The position numbers and the translations under genes are program-made. Of a stretch of 64,000 nucleotides of DNA, positions 35,759 to 46,590 are shown one piece after another. Below the pieces are notes generated by a model. It was not told where the DNA came from, did not search any database, and saw nothing but the letters and a program-made list of their open reading frames with translations. This DNA comes from Rahnella sp. AA (GTDB lineage: Bacteria > Pseudomonadota > Gammaproteobacteria > Enterobacterales > Enterobacteriaceae): the NCBI RefSeq assembly GCF_002834385.1, contig NZ_PITQ01000001.1, positions 124,001-188,000 of the forward strand. Reading direction: 5' to 3'. Within the stretch, counting starts at the first letter, position 1, and each line of letters starts with the position of its first letter.

Positions 35759-36484
35759 TCACAGACGGAATTCTTCACCAAGATAAACACGTTTAACCTG
35801 TTCATCAGCAAGAATGTCGGCTGGCGTGCCGTGGGCGATCAATTTCCCCTGACTGACGATATACGCACGCTCACAAACATCGAGTGTTTCGCGAACGTTA
35901 TGGTCAGTGATCAGTACGCCGAGGCCGCTGTCACGCAAATGTTCAATGATTTTTTTGATGTCGATAACTGAAATTGGGTCAACACCGGCGAACGGTTCAT
36001 CCAGCAGGATAAACTTAGGGTTCGCTGCCAGAGCACGGGCAATTTCAACACGACGACGTTCACCGCCGGACAATGATTGACCGAGGTTATCGCGCAAATG
36101 GGAAATATGAAACTCTTCCATTAATTCGTTAGCGCGATCGTTACGCTGATCTTTAGTCAGGTCATCGCGGATTTGCAGAACGGCCATCAGGTTATCAAAT
36201 ACGCTGAGGCGGCGGAAAATGGACGCTTCCTGAGGAAGATAACCAATGCCGCGTCGGGCGCGGGTGTGCAACGGAAGGAGGCTGATGTCTTCATCATCGA
36301 TAACAATACGGCCTGCGTCGCGTTGTACAATACCGACGACCATATAAAACGTCGTGGTTTTACCCGCACCGTTCGGCCCTAATAACCCGACGATTTCACC
36401 TGAATTGACCATCAGGCTGACATCTTCAACGACCTTTCGGCCTTTGTATGCCTTGGCCAGATTCTCTGCGATTAATTTTGCCAT
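35759..36484 (-). CDS. lptB: LPS export ATP-binding protein LptB
   Basis: LptB is the ATPase of the LptB2FG complex that extracts lipopolysaccharide from the inner membrane and powers its passage to the cell surface. The 241-residue ABC protein has Walker A GPNGAGKT (36-43), the signature LSGGE (138-142) and Walker B with D162-E163 (ILLDEPFAG). It follows lptA by 6 bases. Essential in E. coli. Confidence 0.98.
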   Translation of the reverse strand: MAKLIAENLAKAYKGRKVVEDVSLMVNSGEIVGLLGPNGAGKTTTFYMVVGIVQRDAGRIVIDDEDISLLPLHTRARRGIGYLPQEASIFRRLSVFDNLMAVLQIRDDLTKDQRNDRANELMEEFHISHLRDNLGQSLSGGERRRVEIARALAANPKFILLDEPFAGVDPISVIDIKKIIEHLRDSGLGVLITDHNVRETLDVCERAYIVSQGKLIAHGTPADILADEQVKRVYLGEEFRL

Positions 36485-36490
36485 AAAATA

Positions 36491-37048
36491 TCAGTTACTC
36501 TTTTTGGTCGGCTGGCCGCCCGCGGCAGGCGCTTTTTGTTGCAACTGCGAAGGGACCAGAACGGTCGTCACACGGTTACCTTTATCACTAAAGGCTTCCA
36601 TTTGCTGTTTCTGCACCAGATAGGTAATACGGTCGCCTTTCACGTTGCTGTCGAGCTGTTCAAGGTAAGCGTTACCGGTCAGGGTTACGAGATCGTTTTC
36701 CACTTCATAGCGGACTTTCTGCGCATGGCCTTTCACCGGCTTGCCGTTGTCCTGCATCTGGTAGAACGTGACCGGATTGCCGTAACCTTCCACCACTTCT
36801 TTGCCGGATACGCCCTGAGGACGGATCACGACAACTTTATCGGCTTTTACCTGAATAGTGCCCTGATTGACCACAACGTTACCGGTGAAGGTAGCGGTGT
36901 TGGTGTTCACATCCAGCGCCTGATTGGCGGAATCAATGGTGATCGGCTTCGTCGTGTCGTCTTTTAATGCAAATGCCGGAATGCTGACGGCTAACAATGA
37001 GCTGACGATCAGGAGATTACGGATTTTATTTTTTGCTTTGAATTTCAT
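36491..37048 (-). CDS. lptA: LPS transport periplasmic protein LptA
   Basis: LptA forms the periplasmic beta-jellyroll bridge along which lipopolysaccharide moves from LptC to LptD. The 185-residue precursor has a signal peptide (LLIVSSLLAVSIPAFA, cut about residue 27) and the OstA-type repeats (ITIDSANQALDVNTNTATF, NVVVNQGTIQVKADKVVV). Its start overlaps the end of lptC by 23 bases, giving tight coupling. Confidence 0.97.
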   Translation of the reverse strand: MKFKAKNKIRNLLIVSSLLAVSIPAFALKDDTTKPITIDSANQALDVNTNTATFTGNVVVNQGTIQVKADKVVVIRPQGVSGKEVVEGYGNPVTFYQMQDNGKPVKGHAQKVRYEVENDLVTLTGNAYLEQLDSNVKGDRITYLVQKQQMEAFSDKGNRVTTVLVPSQLQQKAPAAGGQPTKKSN

Positions 37049-37595
37049 AAGAGGTCGTTACCTTTTCGATCAGCTCTGCTGTTTTATCACGCAGATTACC
37101 ACGCATTTTCATGCCGTTAGATGTAAAACCTGTTCCATAAAGCGTTACTTCATCATCAGAGGCAACGTCCTGTGTCGTCAGGTTAACCCGTGCATTATCC
37201 GTTTTGATTCTTTGCAACTGTGATGTCTCAGGTGTCAGGCTGTCTGCCTGCACATGCCCGTAAAGATAGAGCATTTTATCCTGAGTCAACTTGGCTTTAT
37301 CAGAACGTAGCACCCAGGTCGGAACTTTATTCTTGTCATACATGGTCGCTACCGGGTTGGTAAACCATGTCACCTGATCCGCGGTGTAATATTTTACCTG
37401 GTCGGAGACGAGTTTATACGTCAGGCTGCCCAGAGGGTCATACACCATCGTGACCGTGTGGGAACTTTGATAAGTCGGATCCTGATCGTTTACCGTCTGC
37501 GGGACGTCATTGCTGTTGTCAGACAATGACCAGCCAATCAGGACCAATACAATGGCTGTCAGTGCCAGAATAACCCAAAGTTTTGCTTTGCTCAT
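37026..37595 (-). CDS. lptC: LPS export protein LptC
   Basis: LptC is a bitopic inner-membrane protein that receives lipopolysaccharide from LptB2FG and hands it to LptA. The 189-residue protein has one N-terminal membrane helix (LWVILALTAIVLVLIGWSL) and a periplasmic jellyroll (GHVQADSLTPETSQLQRI). It overlaps kdsC upstream by four bases and lptA downstream by 23, in the compact kdsD-kdsC-lptC-lptA-lptB run. Confidence 0.97.
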   Translation of the reverse strand: MSKAKLWVILALTAIVLVLIGWSLSDNSNDVPQTVNDQDPTYQSSHTVTMVYDPLGSLTYKLVSDQVKYYTADQVTWFTNPVATMYDKNKVPTWVLRSDKAKLTQDKMLYLYGHVQADSLTPETSQLQRIKTDNARVNLTTQDVASDDEVTLYGTGFTSNGMKMRGNLRDKTAELIEKVTTSYEIQSKK

Positions 37596-38158
37596 ATCGA
37601 CAGCCCTTTGGCGTCCTCCAGCTTACCCTGTGCCAGCAGAATCAGGTCACATAATTCGCGTACTGCGCCACGACCCCCTGCAATACGGGTGACGTAATGT
37701 GCTTTGGGCAACAGAATGGGATGTGCATCCTGAACGGCGACCGAAAGCCCTGCTTCAGCCATCACCGGCCAGTCGATCAGGTCATCGCCGATGTAAGCCA
37801 CTTCTTCAGCCCGAAGAGACAGTGTATCTAACAGTTCACGGAAGGCCAAAAGCTTATCCGATTGCCCCTGATACAAATGGCGTATGCCCAGGGTTTTAGC
37901 GCGATCTTCCAGTAATTTCGCATTTCGGCCTGTAATAATCGCCACCTCAATGCCGGATGTCAGCAGGCAGCGAATACCATAACCGTCACGGACGTTAAAA
38001 CTTTTCAGCTCTTCTCCCTGATTTCCCATGTAGATCAGACCATCAGACATGACGCCATCCACATCACAAATCAGCAGGCGGATAGCTTGCGCTCGTTCAA
38101 GCACCTGGGTGCTGACCGGGCCGTAGCAGGTTTCCACCAGGGCTGGGCTATTACTCAT
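37592..38158 (-). CDS. kdsC: KDO-8-phosphate phosphatase KdsC
   Basis: KdsC removes phosphate from 3-deoxy-D-manno-octulosonate 8-phosphate to give KDO, the inner-core sugar of lipopolysaccharide. The 188-residue HAD-family enzyme has the nucleophile pair D32/D34 in LICDVDGVMSDG, and GDDLIDWPVM as the second metal motif. No cap domain is present, typical of this tetrameric subclass. 16 bases separate it from kdsD. Confidence 0.97.
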   Translation of the reverse strand: MSNSPALVETCYGPVSTQVLERAQAIRLLICDVDGVMSDGLIYMGNQGEELKSFNVRDGYGIRCLLTSGIEVAIITGRNAKLLEDRAKTLGIRHLYQGQSDKLLAFRELLDTLSLRAEEVAYIGDDLIDWPVMAEAGLSVAVQDAHPILLPKAHYVTRIAGGRGAVRELCDLILLAQGKLEDAKGLSI

Positions 38159-38174
38159 TCAGGGCATTCCTCAA

Positions 38175-39161
38175 TTAAACTACGCCAGCGCGCAGCATAT
38201 CGTGCATATGTAACACACCCAGCAACTGGTCACCATCGGCAACCATCACGCAGGTTATGTGTTTTTCCTGCATTAAATTTAGCGCATCGACCGCCAGAAG
38301 AGACGGACGGACACGAATACCACCGGTGGTCATCACATCGGCAATCGATGCGTTGTTGATGTTAACGCCCATATCAAAAATGCGGCGTAAGTCACCATCG
38401 GTGAAGATCCCTTCGATTCTCATCAAATCGTTACAGATTACCGTCATACCCAGGTTCTTGCGGGTAATTTCCAGCAGGGCGTCACGCAAAGAGGCATCGC
38501 GGCTCACGTGCGGGATTTCTTCGCCGGTGTGCATGATATCGCTGACGCGCAGTAAGAGCTTGCGACCCAGTGCTCCGCCGGGATGTGACAAGGCGAAATC
38601 TTCCGGGGTGAAACCACGGGCTTCGAGCAATGCAACGGCCAGCGCATCACCCATCACCAACACTGCGGTAGTGCTGCTGGTAGGTGCCAGGCCTAGCGGA
38701 CAGGCCTCTTTGGGAACACGCACGCAAAGGTGAACATCAGCCGCTTTGCCCATTGTGCTTTCCGGATTGGATGTCATGCAAATAAGTGTGATGTTCAGGC
38801 GTTTTAATACCGGGATCAGCCCCAAAATTTCGTGGGCTTCACCTGAATTGGAGATAAGGATCACCACATCCTGTTTCGACACCATCCCTAAATCGCCATG
38901 GCTGGCTTCACCCGGATGGACAAAGAATGACGGCGTGCCCGTGCTGGCAAACGTGGCGGCCATCTTACGACCAATGTGTCCTGATTTGCCCATTCCCATG
39001 ACGACGACTTTCCCTGCGCAGGCGAAGATTTTTTCACAGGCACGGGTGAAGTCACCGTTAATGTATTGATCTAACTGCTCAAGTCCTTCACGTTCTGTTT
39101 TTAGCACATCACGCCCGACGGCCTGAAAATCGAAGTCGGAGGCGAAGGTATAGTTAGCCAT
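38175..39161 (-). CDS. kdsD: D-arabinose 5-phosphate isomerase KdsD
   Basis: KdsD converts ribulose 5-phosphate to arabinose 5-phosphate, the first committed step of KDO synthesis. The ATG at 39161 (CAGGA upstream) gives 328 residues, the E. coli length. A SIS domain (GKVVVMGMGKSGHIGRK, PTSSTTAVLVMGDALA) is followed by two CBS domains (VSDIMHTGEEIPHV, EGIFTDGDLRR, DQLLGVLHMHDML). The ORF extends 15 codons further upstream into the yrbG end without support. Confidence 0.97.
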   Translation of the reverse strand: MANYTFASDFDFQAVGRDVLKTEREGLEQLDQYINGDFTRACEKIFACAGKVVVMGMGKSGHIGRKMAATFASTGTPSFFVHPGEASHGDLGMVSKQDVVILISNSGEAHEILGLIPVLKRLNITLICMTSNPESTMGKAADVHLCVRVPKEACPLGLAPTSSTTAVLVMGDALAVALLEARGFTPEDFALSHPGGALGRKLLLRVSDIMHTGEEIPHVSRDASLRDALLEITRKNLGMTVICNDLMRIEGIFTDGDLRRIFDMGVNINNASIADVMTTGGIRVRPSLLAVDALNLMQEKHITCVMVADGDQLLGVLHMHDMLRAGVV

Positions 39162-39180
39162 AGTCAGTTCCTGACAGAGT

Positions 39181-40158
39181 TCAGAAGGCAATGCTATCCG
39201 GTACAAGGAACAACACTGTCATATAGGCGATAAATCCACACAGTAATAGTGCGCCGGCTAAGTGGCCGATACGATGTTTGCGCATCAGGCATAGCCCGGA
39301 AAGCACGACACTGACCGCCAGCATGACCCAGTAATCGCGATGAAACGCATCCGGGTTAAATGAGCCTGGCGCAACCAGCGCGGGTAATCCCAGCACCAGA
39401 CAGGTGTTAAAAATGTTGGCCCCAATGATATTGCCCAGTGCGATATCATCTTCCCCTTTAATTGCCCCGGCAATAAAGGTCGCCAGCTCCGGCAAACTGG
39501 TGCCGATGGCGATGACGGTGAGGCCGATCACCAGTTCGCTGACACCAAAATAGCGGGCAATGACGGTACTGTTGTCGACAATCATGCCCGATGCCAGGGG
39601 CATGATGATAAAGCCCAGGGCCAGCCACAGAAAAGCGACGGTATTGCTACTGTCTTGTGGCAGTTCGGACATTTGCTCATACGTGAGTGTGTCCAGCCCC
39701 TCTTTTTCGGCTGCCCGGGCGATTTTTATCACCAGCATCATAAATACGGCGGCGCTCGCCAGCAGCAGAACGCCATCTAAGCGACTGAGTTCTCCGTCAC
39801 TTAACACAAAACCGCACAGCGCAGTGACCAGTAACAATAGAGGGAGTTCGCGGCGTAATATATCAGAACGAACGGAAAGTGGATGAATCAGGGCTGCACC
39901 GCCCAAAATCAGAAGAATATTAATGATATTCGAACCAATTGCGTTTCCAACAGCCAAATCCATCTGATCGTTGATGGCTGCCGTGGTGGAAACCACCAGC
40001 TCAGGAAGGGATATTCCGACACCGACGACGGTCATGCCGATCACCAGCGGAGGTATGCCCATCGAGCGTGCCAACACTGCGGCTCCGTACACCAGACGAT
40101 CGGCGGCGTAAACAAGCAGTAACAGGCCGACAATCATCAGTACGATAGCGAGAAGCAT
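39181..40158 (-). CDS. yrbG: Sodium/calcium exchanger family protein YrbG
   Basis: YrbG is an inner-membrane member of the cation/Ca2+ exchanger family; its physiological role in E. coli is unclear. The 325-residue protein has ten predicted helices in two inverted halves, each with an alpha-repeat motif: VGVGISLPELVVS and IAIGTSLPELATFIAGA. It is the first gene of the leftward run through kdsD to ptsO and is divergent from mlaF across a 308-base region. Confidence 0.94.
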   Translation of the reverse strand: MLLAIVLMIVGLLLLVYAADRLVYGAAVLARSMGIPPLVIGMTVVGVGISLPELVVSTTAAINDQMDLAVGNAIGSNIINILLILGGAALIHPLSVRSDILRRELPLLLLVTALCGFVLSDGELSRLDGVLLLASAAVFMMLVIKIARAAEKEGLDTLTYEQMSELPQDSSNTVAFLWLALGFIIMPLASGMIVDNSTVIARYFGVSELVIGLTVIAIGTSLPELATFIAGAIKGEDDIALGNIIGANIFNTCLVLGLPALVAPGSFNPDAFHRDYWVMLAVSVVLSGLCLMRKHRIGHLAGALLLCGFIAYMTVLFLVPDSIAF

Positions 40159-40466
40159 GAAACATCCTTTATTGGGTATAATGCGAGGTTCGTTGCCTTG
40201 TAAAGGCAGCCGATTCCTTCGTCAACATGAGCTAAGGCAACATTTTGTCTGAAAACGACGCCAGCAGGTTCCTGTATGTTAGACGATGAAGGCTTTTATT
40301 TTAAAATGGTAATTCATCGATTTTGACCATCTGTGGCAAAAAAGTAAATCGATGGCAACTTTGGTAACGAAACTGGGGTAAGTTTTTGTAAAAATACCAA
40401 AGTTATACGACACCCTATGCGGGTCAGACGTATTCTTAGCGAAAGCATTCCGAAGGAATAAACTGA
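40159..40466. promoter_or_regulatory. Divergent promoter region between yrbG and mlaF
   Basis: A 308-base non-coding stretch that must start transcription of the yrbG-kds-lpt run leftward and the mlaFEDCB run rightward. I do not see a gene in it. The mlaF ribosome-binding site is AAGGAATAAACTG just before the ATG at 40467. No promoter hexamers are clear enough to assign. Confidence 0.5.
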
Positions 40467-41270
40467 ATGAGTCAAAGCGAATCGAATCTGGTTGAGATCA
40501 AAGGCATGAGTTTTGTGCGCGGCGATCGTCCCATTTTTGAAGAGATAAACATGACAGTGCCACGGGGTAAGGTCACCGCAATTATGGGGCCTTCGGGGAT
40601 AGGCAAGACAACATTGTTGCGCCTTATCGGCGGGCAGCTTGCCCCTGACCGCGGCGAAATCTGGTTTGACGGGGACAATATCCCTGCGTTGTCTCGTCGT
40701 AAGCTGTACGAATCCCGCAAAAAAATGAGCATGTTGTTTCAGTCCGGTGCATTGTTTACTGACCTCACTGTGTTCGAGAATGTCGCGTTTCCGTTGCGTG
40801 AGCACAGTAAGTTGCCGGAAGAATTGCTGCGCAGCACGGTGACAATGAAACTGGAAGCGGTAGGCCTGCGGGGTGCCGGTGATCTGATGCCCGCCGAATT
40901 GTCGGGTGGGATGGCGCGCCGCGTTGCCCTGGCGCGTGCCATTGCGCTTGATCCTGAGCTGATTATGTTCGACGAACCTTTCGTGGGTCAGGATCCGATT
41001 ACCATGGGCGTGCTGGTCAAACTCATCGATGAGCTGAACCATGCGCTGGGCGTGACCTGTATTGTGGTTTCCCACGATGTGCCTGAGGTTCTGAGCATCG
41101 CAGATTATGCTTACATCGTTGCCGCACAGCGTGTGATTGCTGAAGGTACGCCAGAGGAGCTGCAAAATAATCCTGATCCGCGCGTTCGCCAGTTCCTCGA
41201 CGGTATTGCCGATGGACCGGTTCCTTTCCGTTTCCCTGCCGGTGATTACAAAACCGAGCTGCTCGGATGA
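40467..41270 (+). CDS. mlaF: Mla phospholipid transport ATPase MlaF
   Basis: MlaF is the cytoplasmic ATPase of the MlaFEDB complex, which keeps phospholipids out of the outer leaflet of the outer membrane. The 267-residue ABC protein has Walker A GPSGIGKT (41-48), signature LSGGM (145-149) and Walker B LIMFDEPFVG. The C-terminal extension (FRFPAGDYKTELLG) is the part that reaches over the partner subunit and contacts MlaB in the E. coli structures. Confidence 0.97.
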   Translation: MSQSESNLVEIKGMSFVRGDRPIFEEINMTVPRGKVTAIMGPSGIGKTTLLRLIGGQLAPDRGEIWFDGDNIPALSRRKLYESRKKMSMLFQSGALFTDLTVFENVAFPLREHSKLPEELLRSTVTMKLEAVGLRGAGDLMPAELSGGMARRVALARAIALDPELIMFDEPFVGQDPITMGVLVKLIDELNHALGVTCIVVSHDVPEVLSIADYAYIVAAQRVIAEGTPEELQNNPDPRVRQFLDGIADGPVPFRFPAGDYKTELLG

Positions 41271-41285
41271 TGGAGTTTTCTATTC

Positions 41286-42083
41286 ATGTTATTTGTTTTG
41301 AAAATAACTGAGGCGTTAGCCTCAGTCGGGCGTCGTGGGATAAACACCTGTGCGTCTTTCGGGCGCGCTGGCCTGATGCTCTTCAGGGCGCTGGTCGGTA
41401 AGCCACAGTTCGCAAGGCAATGGCCTCTGCTGGTTAAGCAACTTTACAGCGTTGGCGTGCTCTCTTTGTTAATCATTCTGGTCTCAGGCCTGTTTATTGG
41501 CATGGTGCTTGGCCTGCAGGGATATCTGATTTTAACCACCTACAGCGCCGAGGCTAGCCTGGGTATGATGGTGGCGCTTTCGTTGTTGCGTGAACTTGGA
41601 CCGGTCGTCACTGCCTTGCTGTTTGCGGGGCGGGCGGGGTCAGCACTGACCGCTGAACTGGGCCTGATGAAAGCGACCGAGCAGATCTCCAGCCTGGAAA
41701 TGATGGCGATTGACCCGCTGCGCCGCGTTGTGGCTCCGCGCTTCTGGGCGGGCCTGATTTCTATGCCATTGCTGACGGCGATTTTTGTTGCCGTTGGGAT
41801 CTGGGGCGGTTCGTTGGTGGGGGTGGACTGGAAGGGGATCGACAGCGGTTTCTTCTGGTCTGCAATGCAAACTGCCGTAGACTGGCGGACTGACCTGCTT
41901 AACTGCCTGATTAAAAGCCTTGTTTTCGCTATCACCGTGACCTGGATTGCGTTGTTCAATGGCTATGATGCGATACCGACGTCCGAAGGGATTAGCCGGG
42001 CAACGACACGTACTGTGGTGCATTCGTCACTGGCGGTGCTGGGATTGGATTTTGTGCTGACAGCACTGATGTTTGGAAATTAA
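41286..42083 (+). CDS. mlaE: Mla phospholipid transport permease MlaE
   Basis: MlaE is the integral membrane subunit; two copies form the lipid pocket under the MlaD hexamer. The 265-residue protein has an amphipathic N-terminal helix and five membrane segments, with [39 protein letters not shown] split over helices, and the C-terminal [14 protein letters not shown] identical to E. coli. 15 bases follow mlaF, 3 precede mlaD. Confidence 0.97.
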   Translation: MLFVLKITEALASVGRRGINTCASFGRAGLMLFRALVGKPQFARQWPLLVKQLYSVGVLSLLIILVSGLFIGMVLGLQGYLILTTYSAEASLGMMVALSLLRELGPVVTALLFAGRAGSALTAELGLMKATEQISSLEMMAIDPLRRVVAPRFWAGLISMPLLTAIFVAVGIWGGSLVGVDWKGIDSGFFWSAMQTAVDWRTDLLNCLIKSLVFAITVTWIALFNGYDAIPTSEGISRATTRTVVHSSLAVLGLDFVLTALMFGN

Positions 42084-42086
42084 ACC

Positions 42087-42635
42087 ATGCAAACGAAAAA
42101 GAGTGAGATTTGGGTTGGCGCATTTTTAATCATTGCGCTGATTGCGATCGTTTTTCTGTGTCTCAAAGTGGCCGATATCCGTTCGATTGGCTCGGATCCG
42201 ACCTACCGTATTTCTGCGGATTTTGACAATATTGGCGGCCTGAAAAGCGGTTCACCAGTGAAAGTCGGCGGCGTAGTGATCGGCCGTGTCAGCAGTATTA
42301 CGCTGGATAAAAACTATTCCCCACGCGTGGAAATGGATATCGACCAGAAATACAACCAGATCCCGAGCACCAGTACGCTGGCGATCCGCACCTCTGGTTT
42401 GTTGGGCGAACAATTTCTGGCGCTGAATATTGGTTTTGAAGACCCGGACATGGGGACGACTATCCTTAAAAACGGTGGCGTTATTCAGGACACTAAATCC
42501 GCGCTGGTTCTCGAAGACCTGATTGGACAGTTCCTTTACAAGAGCGGTGACGGCAAGTCGGATACCAACACCGGCGGGGCGACGGCGGCACCAGCACCTG
42601 ATGCGAATACGGCTCCACAACCGGCTGCTCACTAA
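42087..42635 (+). CDS. mlaD: Mla substrate-binding MCE protein MlaD
   Basis: MlaD is a bitopic protein whose six MCE domains form a ring in the periplasm that passes phospholipid between MlaE and MlaC. The 182-residue protein has an N-terminal membrane helix, the MCE domain (about residues 40-117; [19 protein letters not shown]) and a helical extension with [12 protein letters not shown]. The C-terminal tail is Ala/Pro/Thr-rich ([19 protein letters not shown]) and probably disordered. Confidence 0.97.
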   Translation: MQTKKSEIWVGAFLIIALIAIVFLCLKVADIRSIGSDPTYRISADFDNIGGLKSGSPVKVGGVVIGRVSSITLDKNYSPRVEMDIDQKYNQIPSTSTLAIRTSGLLGEQFLALNIGFEDPDMGTTILKNGGVIQDTKSALVLEDLIGQFLYKSGDGKSDTNTGGATAAPAPDANTAPQPAAH

Positions 42636-42676
42636 GCACTGGCTATCACGGATTCTCCATAAAAGAGGAAATAGAT

Positions 42677-43309
42677 ATGTTTAAACGTTTAGTTATCGCC
42701 GCGTTGTTGGTGGTTATGGCTCCGCTGGCCAATGCGGCTGTGGATAAAACTAACCCTTACAGCGTGATGAATGAAGCGGCGAATAAAACCTTCACTCGCC
42801 TTAAAACCGAACAGCCGAAAATTAAGCAAGACCCTAACTATCTGCGCCAGATCGTTCGCGATGAGCTGCTGCCGTACGTGCAGATTAAATACGCCGGTGC
42901 GCTGGTGTTAGGCCGTTATTACCAGCAGGCGACACCTGCCCAGCGTAATGCTTATTTCGCGGCGTTCTCTGATTACCTGCAACAGGCTTATGGTCAGGCG
43001 CTGGCCATGTACAACGGCCAGAGTTATACCGTGCAGCCCGAGCAGTCTTACGCAGGTAAAGACATCATCGCTATCCGTGTCACCATTACTGATCCCAATG
43101 GTCGTCCTCCCGTTCGCCTGGATTTCCAGTGGCGCAAAAACAGCATCACTAATGAGTGGCAGGCTTATGACATGATCGCCGAAGGCGTTAGCATGATTTC
43201 GACCAAGCAGAACGAATGGGCGGATATCTTGCGTCAGAAAGGTATTGATGGCCTGACTGCACGCCTGAAACAAGCTGCTGCCGAACCGATCACGCTGGAT
43301 AAACAATGA
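42677..43309 (+). CDS. mlaC: Mla periplasmic lipid chaperone MlaC
   Basis: MlaC ferries phospholipid across the periplasm between the MlaA-porin complex and MlaFEDB. The 210-residue precursor has a signal peptide ([16 protein letters not shown], cut after about residue 20) and the Tol-toluene-tolerance Ttg2 fold, with [16 protein letters not shown] and [23 protein letters not shown] as recognisable stretches. The stop overlaps the mlaB start by four bases. Confidence 0.97.
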   Translation: MFKRLVIAALLVVMAPLANAAVDKTNPYSVMNEAANKTFTRLKTEQPKIKQDPNYLRQIVRDELLPYVQIKYAGALVLGRYYQQATPAQRNAYFAAFSDYLQQAYGQALAMYNGQSYTVQPEQSYAGKDIIAIRVTITDPNGRPPVRLDFQWRKNSITNEWQAYDMIAEGVSMISTKQNEWADILRQKGIDGLTARLKQAAAEPITLDKQ

Positions 43310-43614
43310 GTGACGCATTGCGCTGGGAATCGCAGCCGCCGCGGCTAACGCTGCTCGGCGAACTGGATCGTGAAACGCTGGTGCCATTTTGGGATATCCG
43401 TAAGAAGCTGATGTCTGGCATCAATTGTCTGGATGTCTCCGGGCTGGAGCGCGTGGATTCTTCAGGTTTGGCGTTGTTAGTACACCTGCGTGAAGAAGCC
43501 AGCCAGCAAGGTGTGTCACTGGCGATTGCGGGTATTACCGACCGGCTGCATACACTGATTGCTTTATATAATCTTCAGGGCATTATCCCGACTGACTCAC
43601 TGGAAAATAAGTGA
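43306..43614 (+). CDS. mlaB: STAS-domain protein MlaB
   Basis: MlaB is a small cytoplasmic STAS protein that binds MlaF and is needed for assembly and ATPase activity of the Mla complex. The 102-residue product has the STAS core [21 protein letters not shown], with the serine pair at the position of anti-sigma antagonists. It overlaps mlaC by ATGA and ends the mlaFEDCB operon before a terminator. Confidence 0.95.
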   Translation: MSDALRWESQPPRLTLLGELDRETLVPFWDIRKKLMSGINCLDVSGLERVDSSGLALLVHLREEASQQGVSLAIAGITDRLHTLIALYNLQGIIPTDSLENK

Positions 43615-43667
43615 ACAGTTACGGGAGGTTAGGTGGCGGGATGTAAATCGTTGCCTTAATGTCCACA

Positions 43668-43704
43668 AAGCCCCTGTGCGAAACTCTTCCTCAGGGGCTT
43701 TTTC
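43668..43704 (+). terminator. Terminator between mlaB and ibaG
   Basis: AAGCCCCTG (43668-43676) pairs with CAGGGGCTT (43692-43700), followed by TTTTTC. It ends the mla operon about 55 bases after the mlaB stop. Confidence 0.85.
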
Positions 43705-43774
43705 GTGGTTTAAGATTTGGTCCGATCCCTATAAGATATCGGGCTGTTATGATTCTTCAGAAGAATAGATCCCT

Positions 43775-44029
43775 ATGGAAACAAGTGAAATTAAAGATGT
43801 GCTGATGAACGCATTGGCACTGGATGAAGCACACATTACTGGCGATGGCAGTCATTTTCAGGCCATTGTCGTTGGTGCGATGTTTGATGGCATGAGCCGC
43901 GTGAAAAAACAACAGACCGTTTACGCGCCGCTGATGGAATACATCGCCGACAATCGAATTCATGCGCTGTCTATTAAGGCTTATACCCCGGAAGAATGGG
44001 CGCGTGACCGTAAACTGAGCGGTTTATAA
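43775..44029 (+). CDS. ibaG: BolA-family protein IbaG
   Basis: IbaG (YrbA) is an acid-inducible BolA paralogue that interacts with glutaredoxin GrxD and [2Fe-2S] cluster trafficking. The 84-residue protein carries [25 protein letters not shown] and the C-terminal [16 protein letters not shown]. The gene lies between mlaB and murA as in E. coli; the preceding terminator suggests it has its own promoter and is cotranscribed with murA. Confidence 0.96.
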   Translation: METSEIKDVLMNALALDEAHITGDGSHFQAIVVGAMFDGMSRVKKQQTVYAPLMEYIADNRIHALSIKAYTPEEWARDRKLSGL

Positions 44030-44067
44030 GACTGCCGGAGTTCCGGCAGCTTCCTCGTATTTGCTAA

Positions 44068-45354
<1,287 letters not shown>

Positions 45355-45373
45355 TCTTTACGCCGCACGCAAT

Positions 45374-45409
45374 AAAAAAGCCGGAAGGGGAGACCTTTCC
45401 GGCTTTTTT
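45374..45409. terminator. Bidirectional terminator between murA and degS
   Basis: AAAAAAGCCGGAA (45374-45386) pairs perfectly with TTCCGGCTTTTTT (45397-45409); flanking A and T runs serve both strands. Confidence 0.93.
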
Positions 45410-45435
45410 CGTTATTTGTTCAGCGGGTACGGATA

Positions 45436-46503
45436 TCAGTGTTCAGGGTATTCCTGCACAGTAATCTGCAAGGTCAGTTTTTGCCCATCGCGTATGATTT
45501 CCACCGGAATAACAGTACCAGGACGCACTTCGGCAACCTGATCCATTGTCTCGATAGCGGAGACAGCCGGTTTGTTATTAACGTTAACAATCACATCGCG
45601 AACTTGCATGCCCGCATTTGCCGCAGGGCCATTTGGTGTCACCTCGTTAACGACAATCCCCTGTATACGATCCAACCCGCTGTTCGGGCCATGCAGAGGA
45701 GAAACCTCGCGCCCGCTGATCCCGATATAACCACGGATCACTCGGCCATCGCGTATCAGTTTGCCCATGACTTTGGTTGCCAGAGCCGTTGGGATGGCAA
45801 AACCGATCCCTTCAGGCGTCGCGCCATCGTTGCTCTGATCAAAGGACAGTGTATTAATTCCCATCAGCTCGCCCAGTGAATTCACCAACGCACCGCCGGA
45901 GTTTCCCTGGTTGATAGATGCATCTGTTTGCAGAAAATTTTGGCGGCCTGAAGGGCTAAGACCAATACGTCCGGTCGCGCTGATAATGCCTTGTGTGACG
46001 GTCTGCCCGAGGTTATACGGGTTACCGATAGCCATGACGACATCACCCACATGAGGGGTACGGCGCGGATTAATCGGGATCACAGGAAGATTGCCGGCGT
46101 TAATTTTCAGCACGGCCAGATCCGTGAGGCTGTCAGAACCCACCAGCAACGCTTCAAACACGCGGCCATCTTGCAGGGCCACGATGATTTGGTCGGCATT
46201 ATTGATAACGTGTTTATTCGTCAGGATATAACCGTTGTCATTCATGATCACACCGGATCCCAGCGTGCGAATAGCCAGCTCATTTTGAGAGCTGTTGCCC
46301 ATGTTGCGGTTGTATACGTTGACGACGGCAGGTGCCGCGTGGCGGACCCCTGCGTTATAGCTGACGGGTTCCTCGCTGTTCTGGGCGAAATTGTTATCAA
46401 AGAGCGGCTCTGTAATGTTTTTACGCAGCACAGGCACGGCGGCCAGCAAAATGCCGGCAACAATCAGGCCGATAACAGCGGATCTCAAAAGCTTAACAAA
46501 CAT
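45436..46503 (-). CDS. degS: Site-1 protease DegS
   Basis: DegS is the inner-membrane-anchored periplasmic serine protease that senses misfolded porin C-termini via its PDZ domain and makes the first cut in RseA, releasing sigma-E. The 355-residue protein has an N-terminal anchor (VIGLIVAGILLAAVPVL), the triad H98 (TNKHVI), D128 (LTDLAV), S202 (QGNSGGAL), and one C-terminal PDZ domain. It is 87 bases downstream of degQ. Confidence 0.97.
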   Translation of the reverse strand: MFVKLLRSAVIGLIVAGILLAAVPVLRKNITEPLFDNNFAQNSEEPVSYNAGVRHAAPAVVNVYNRNMGNSSQNELAIRTLGSGVIMNDNGYILTNKHVINNADQIIVALQDGRVFEALLVGSDSLTDLAVLKINAGNLPVIPINPRRTPHVGDVVMAIGNPYNLGQTVTQGIISATGRIGLSPSGRQNFLQTDASINQGNSGGALVNSLGELMGINTLSFDQSNDGATPEGIGFAIPTALATKVMGKLIRDGRVIRGYIGISGREVSPLHGPNSGLDRIQGIVVNEVTPNGPAANAGMQVRDVIVNVNNKPAVSAIETMDQVAEVRPGTVIPVEIIRDGQKLTLQITVQEYPEH

Positions 46504-46590
46504 GGATGTATGGGATGCGAGATGAAAAGTGACTGCAGAATAGCATGAGTTAACCGGACGCAGCAGTATCTGCGTCCGATTTTCAACCCT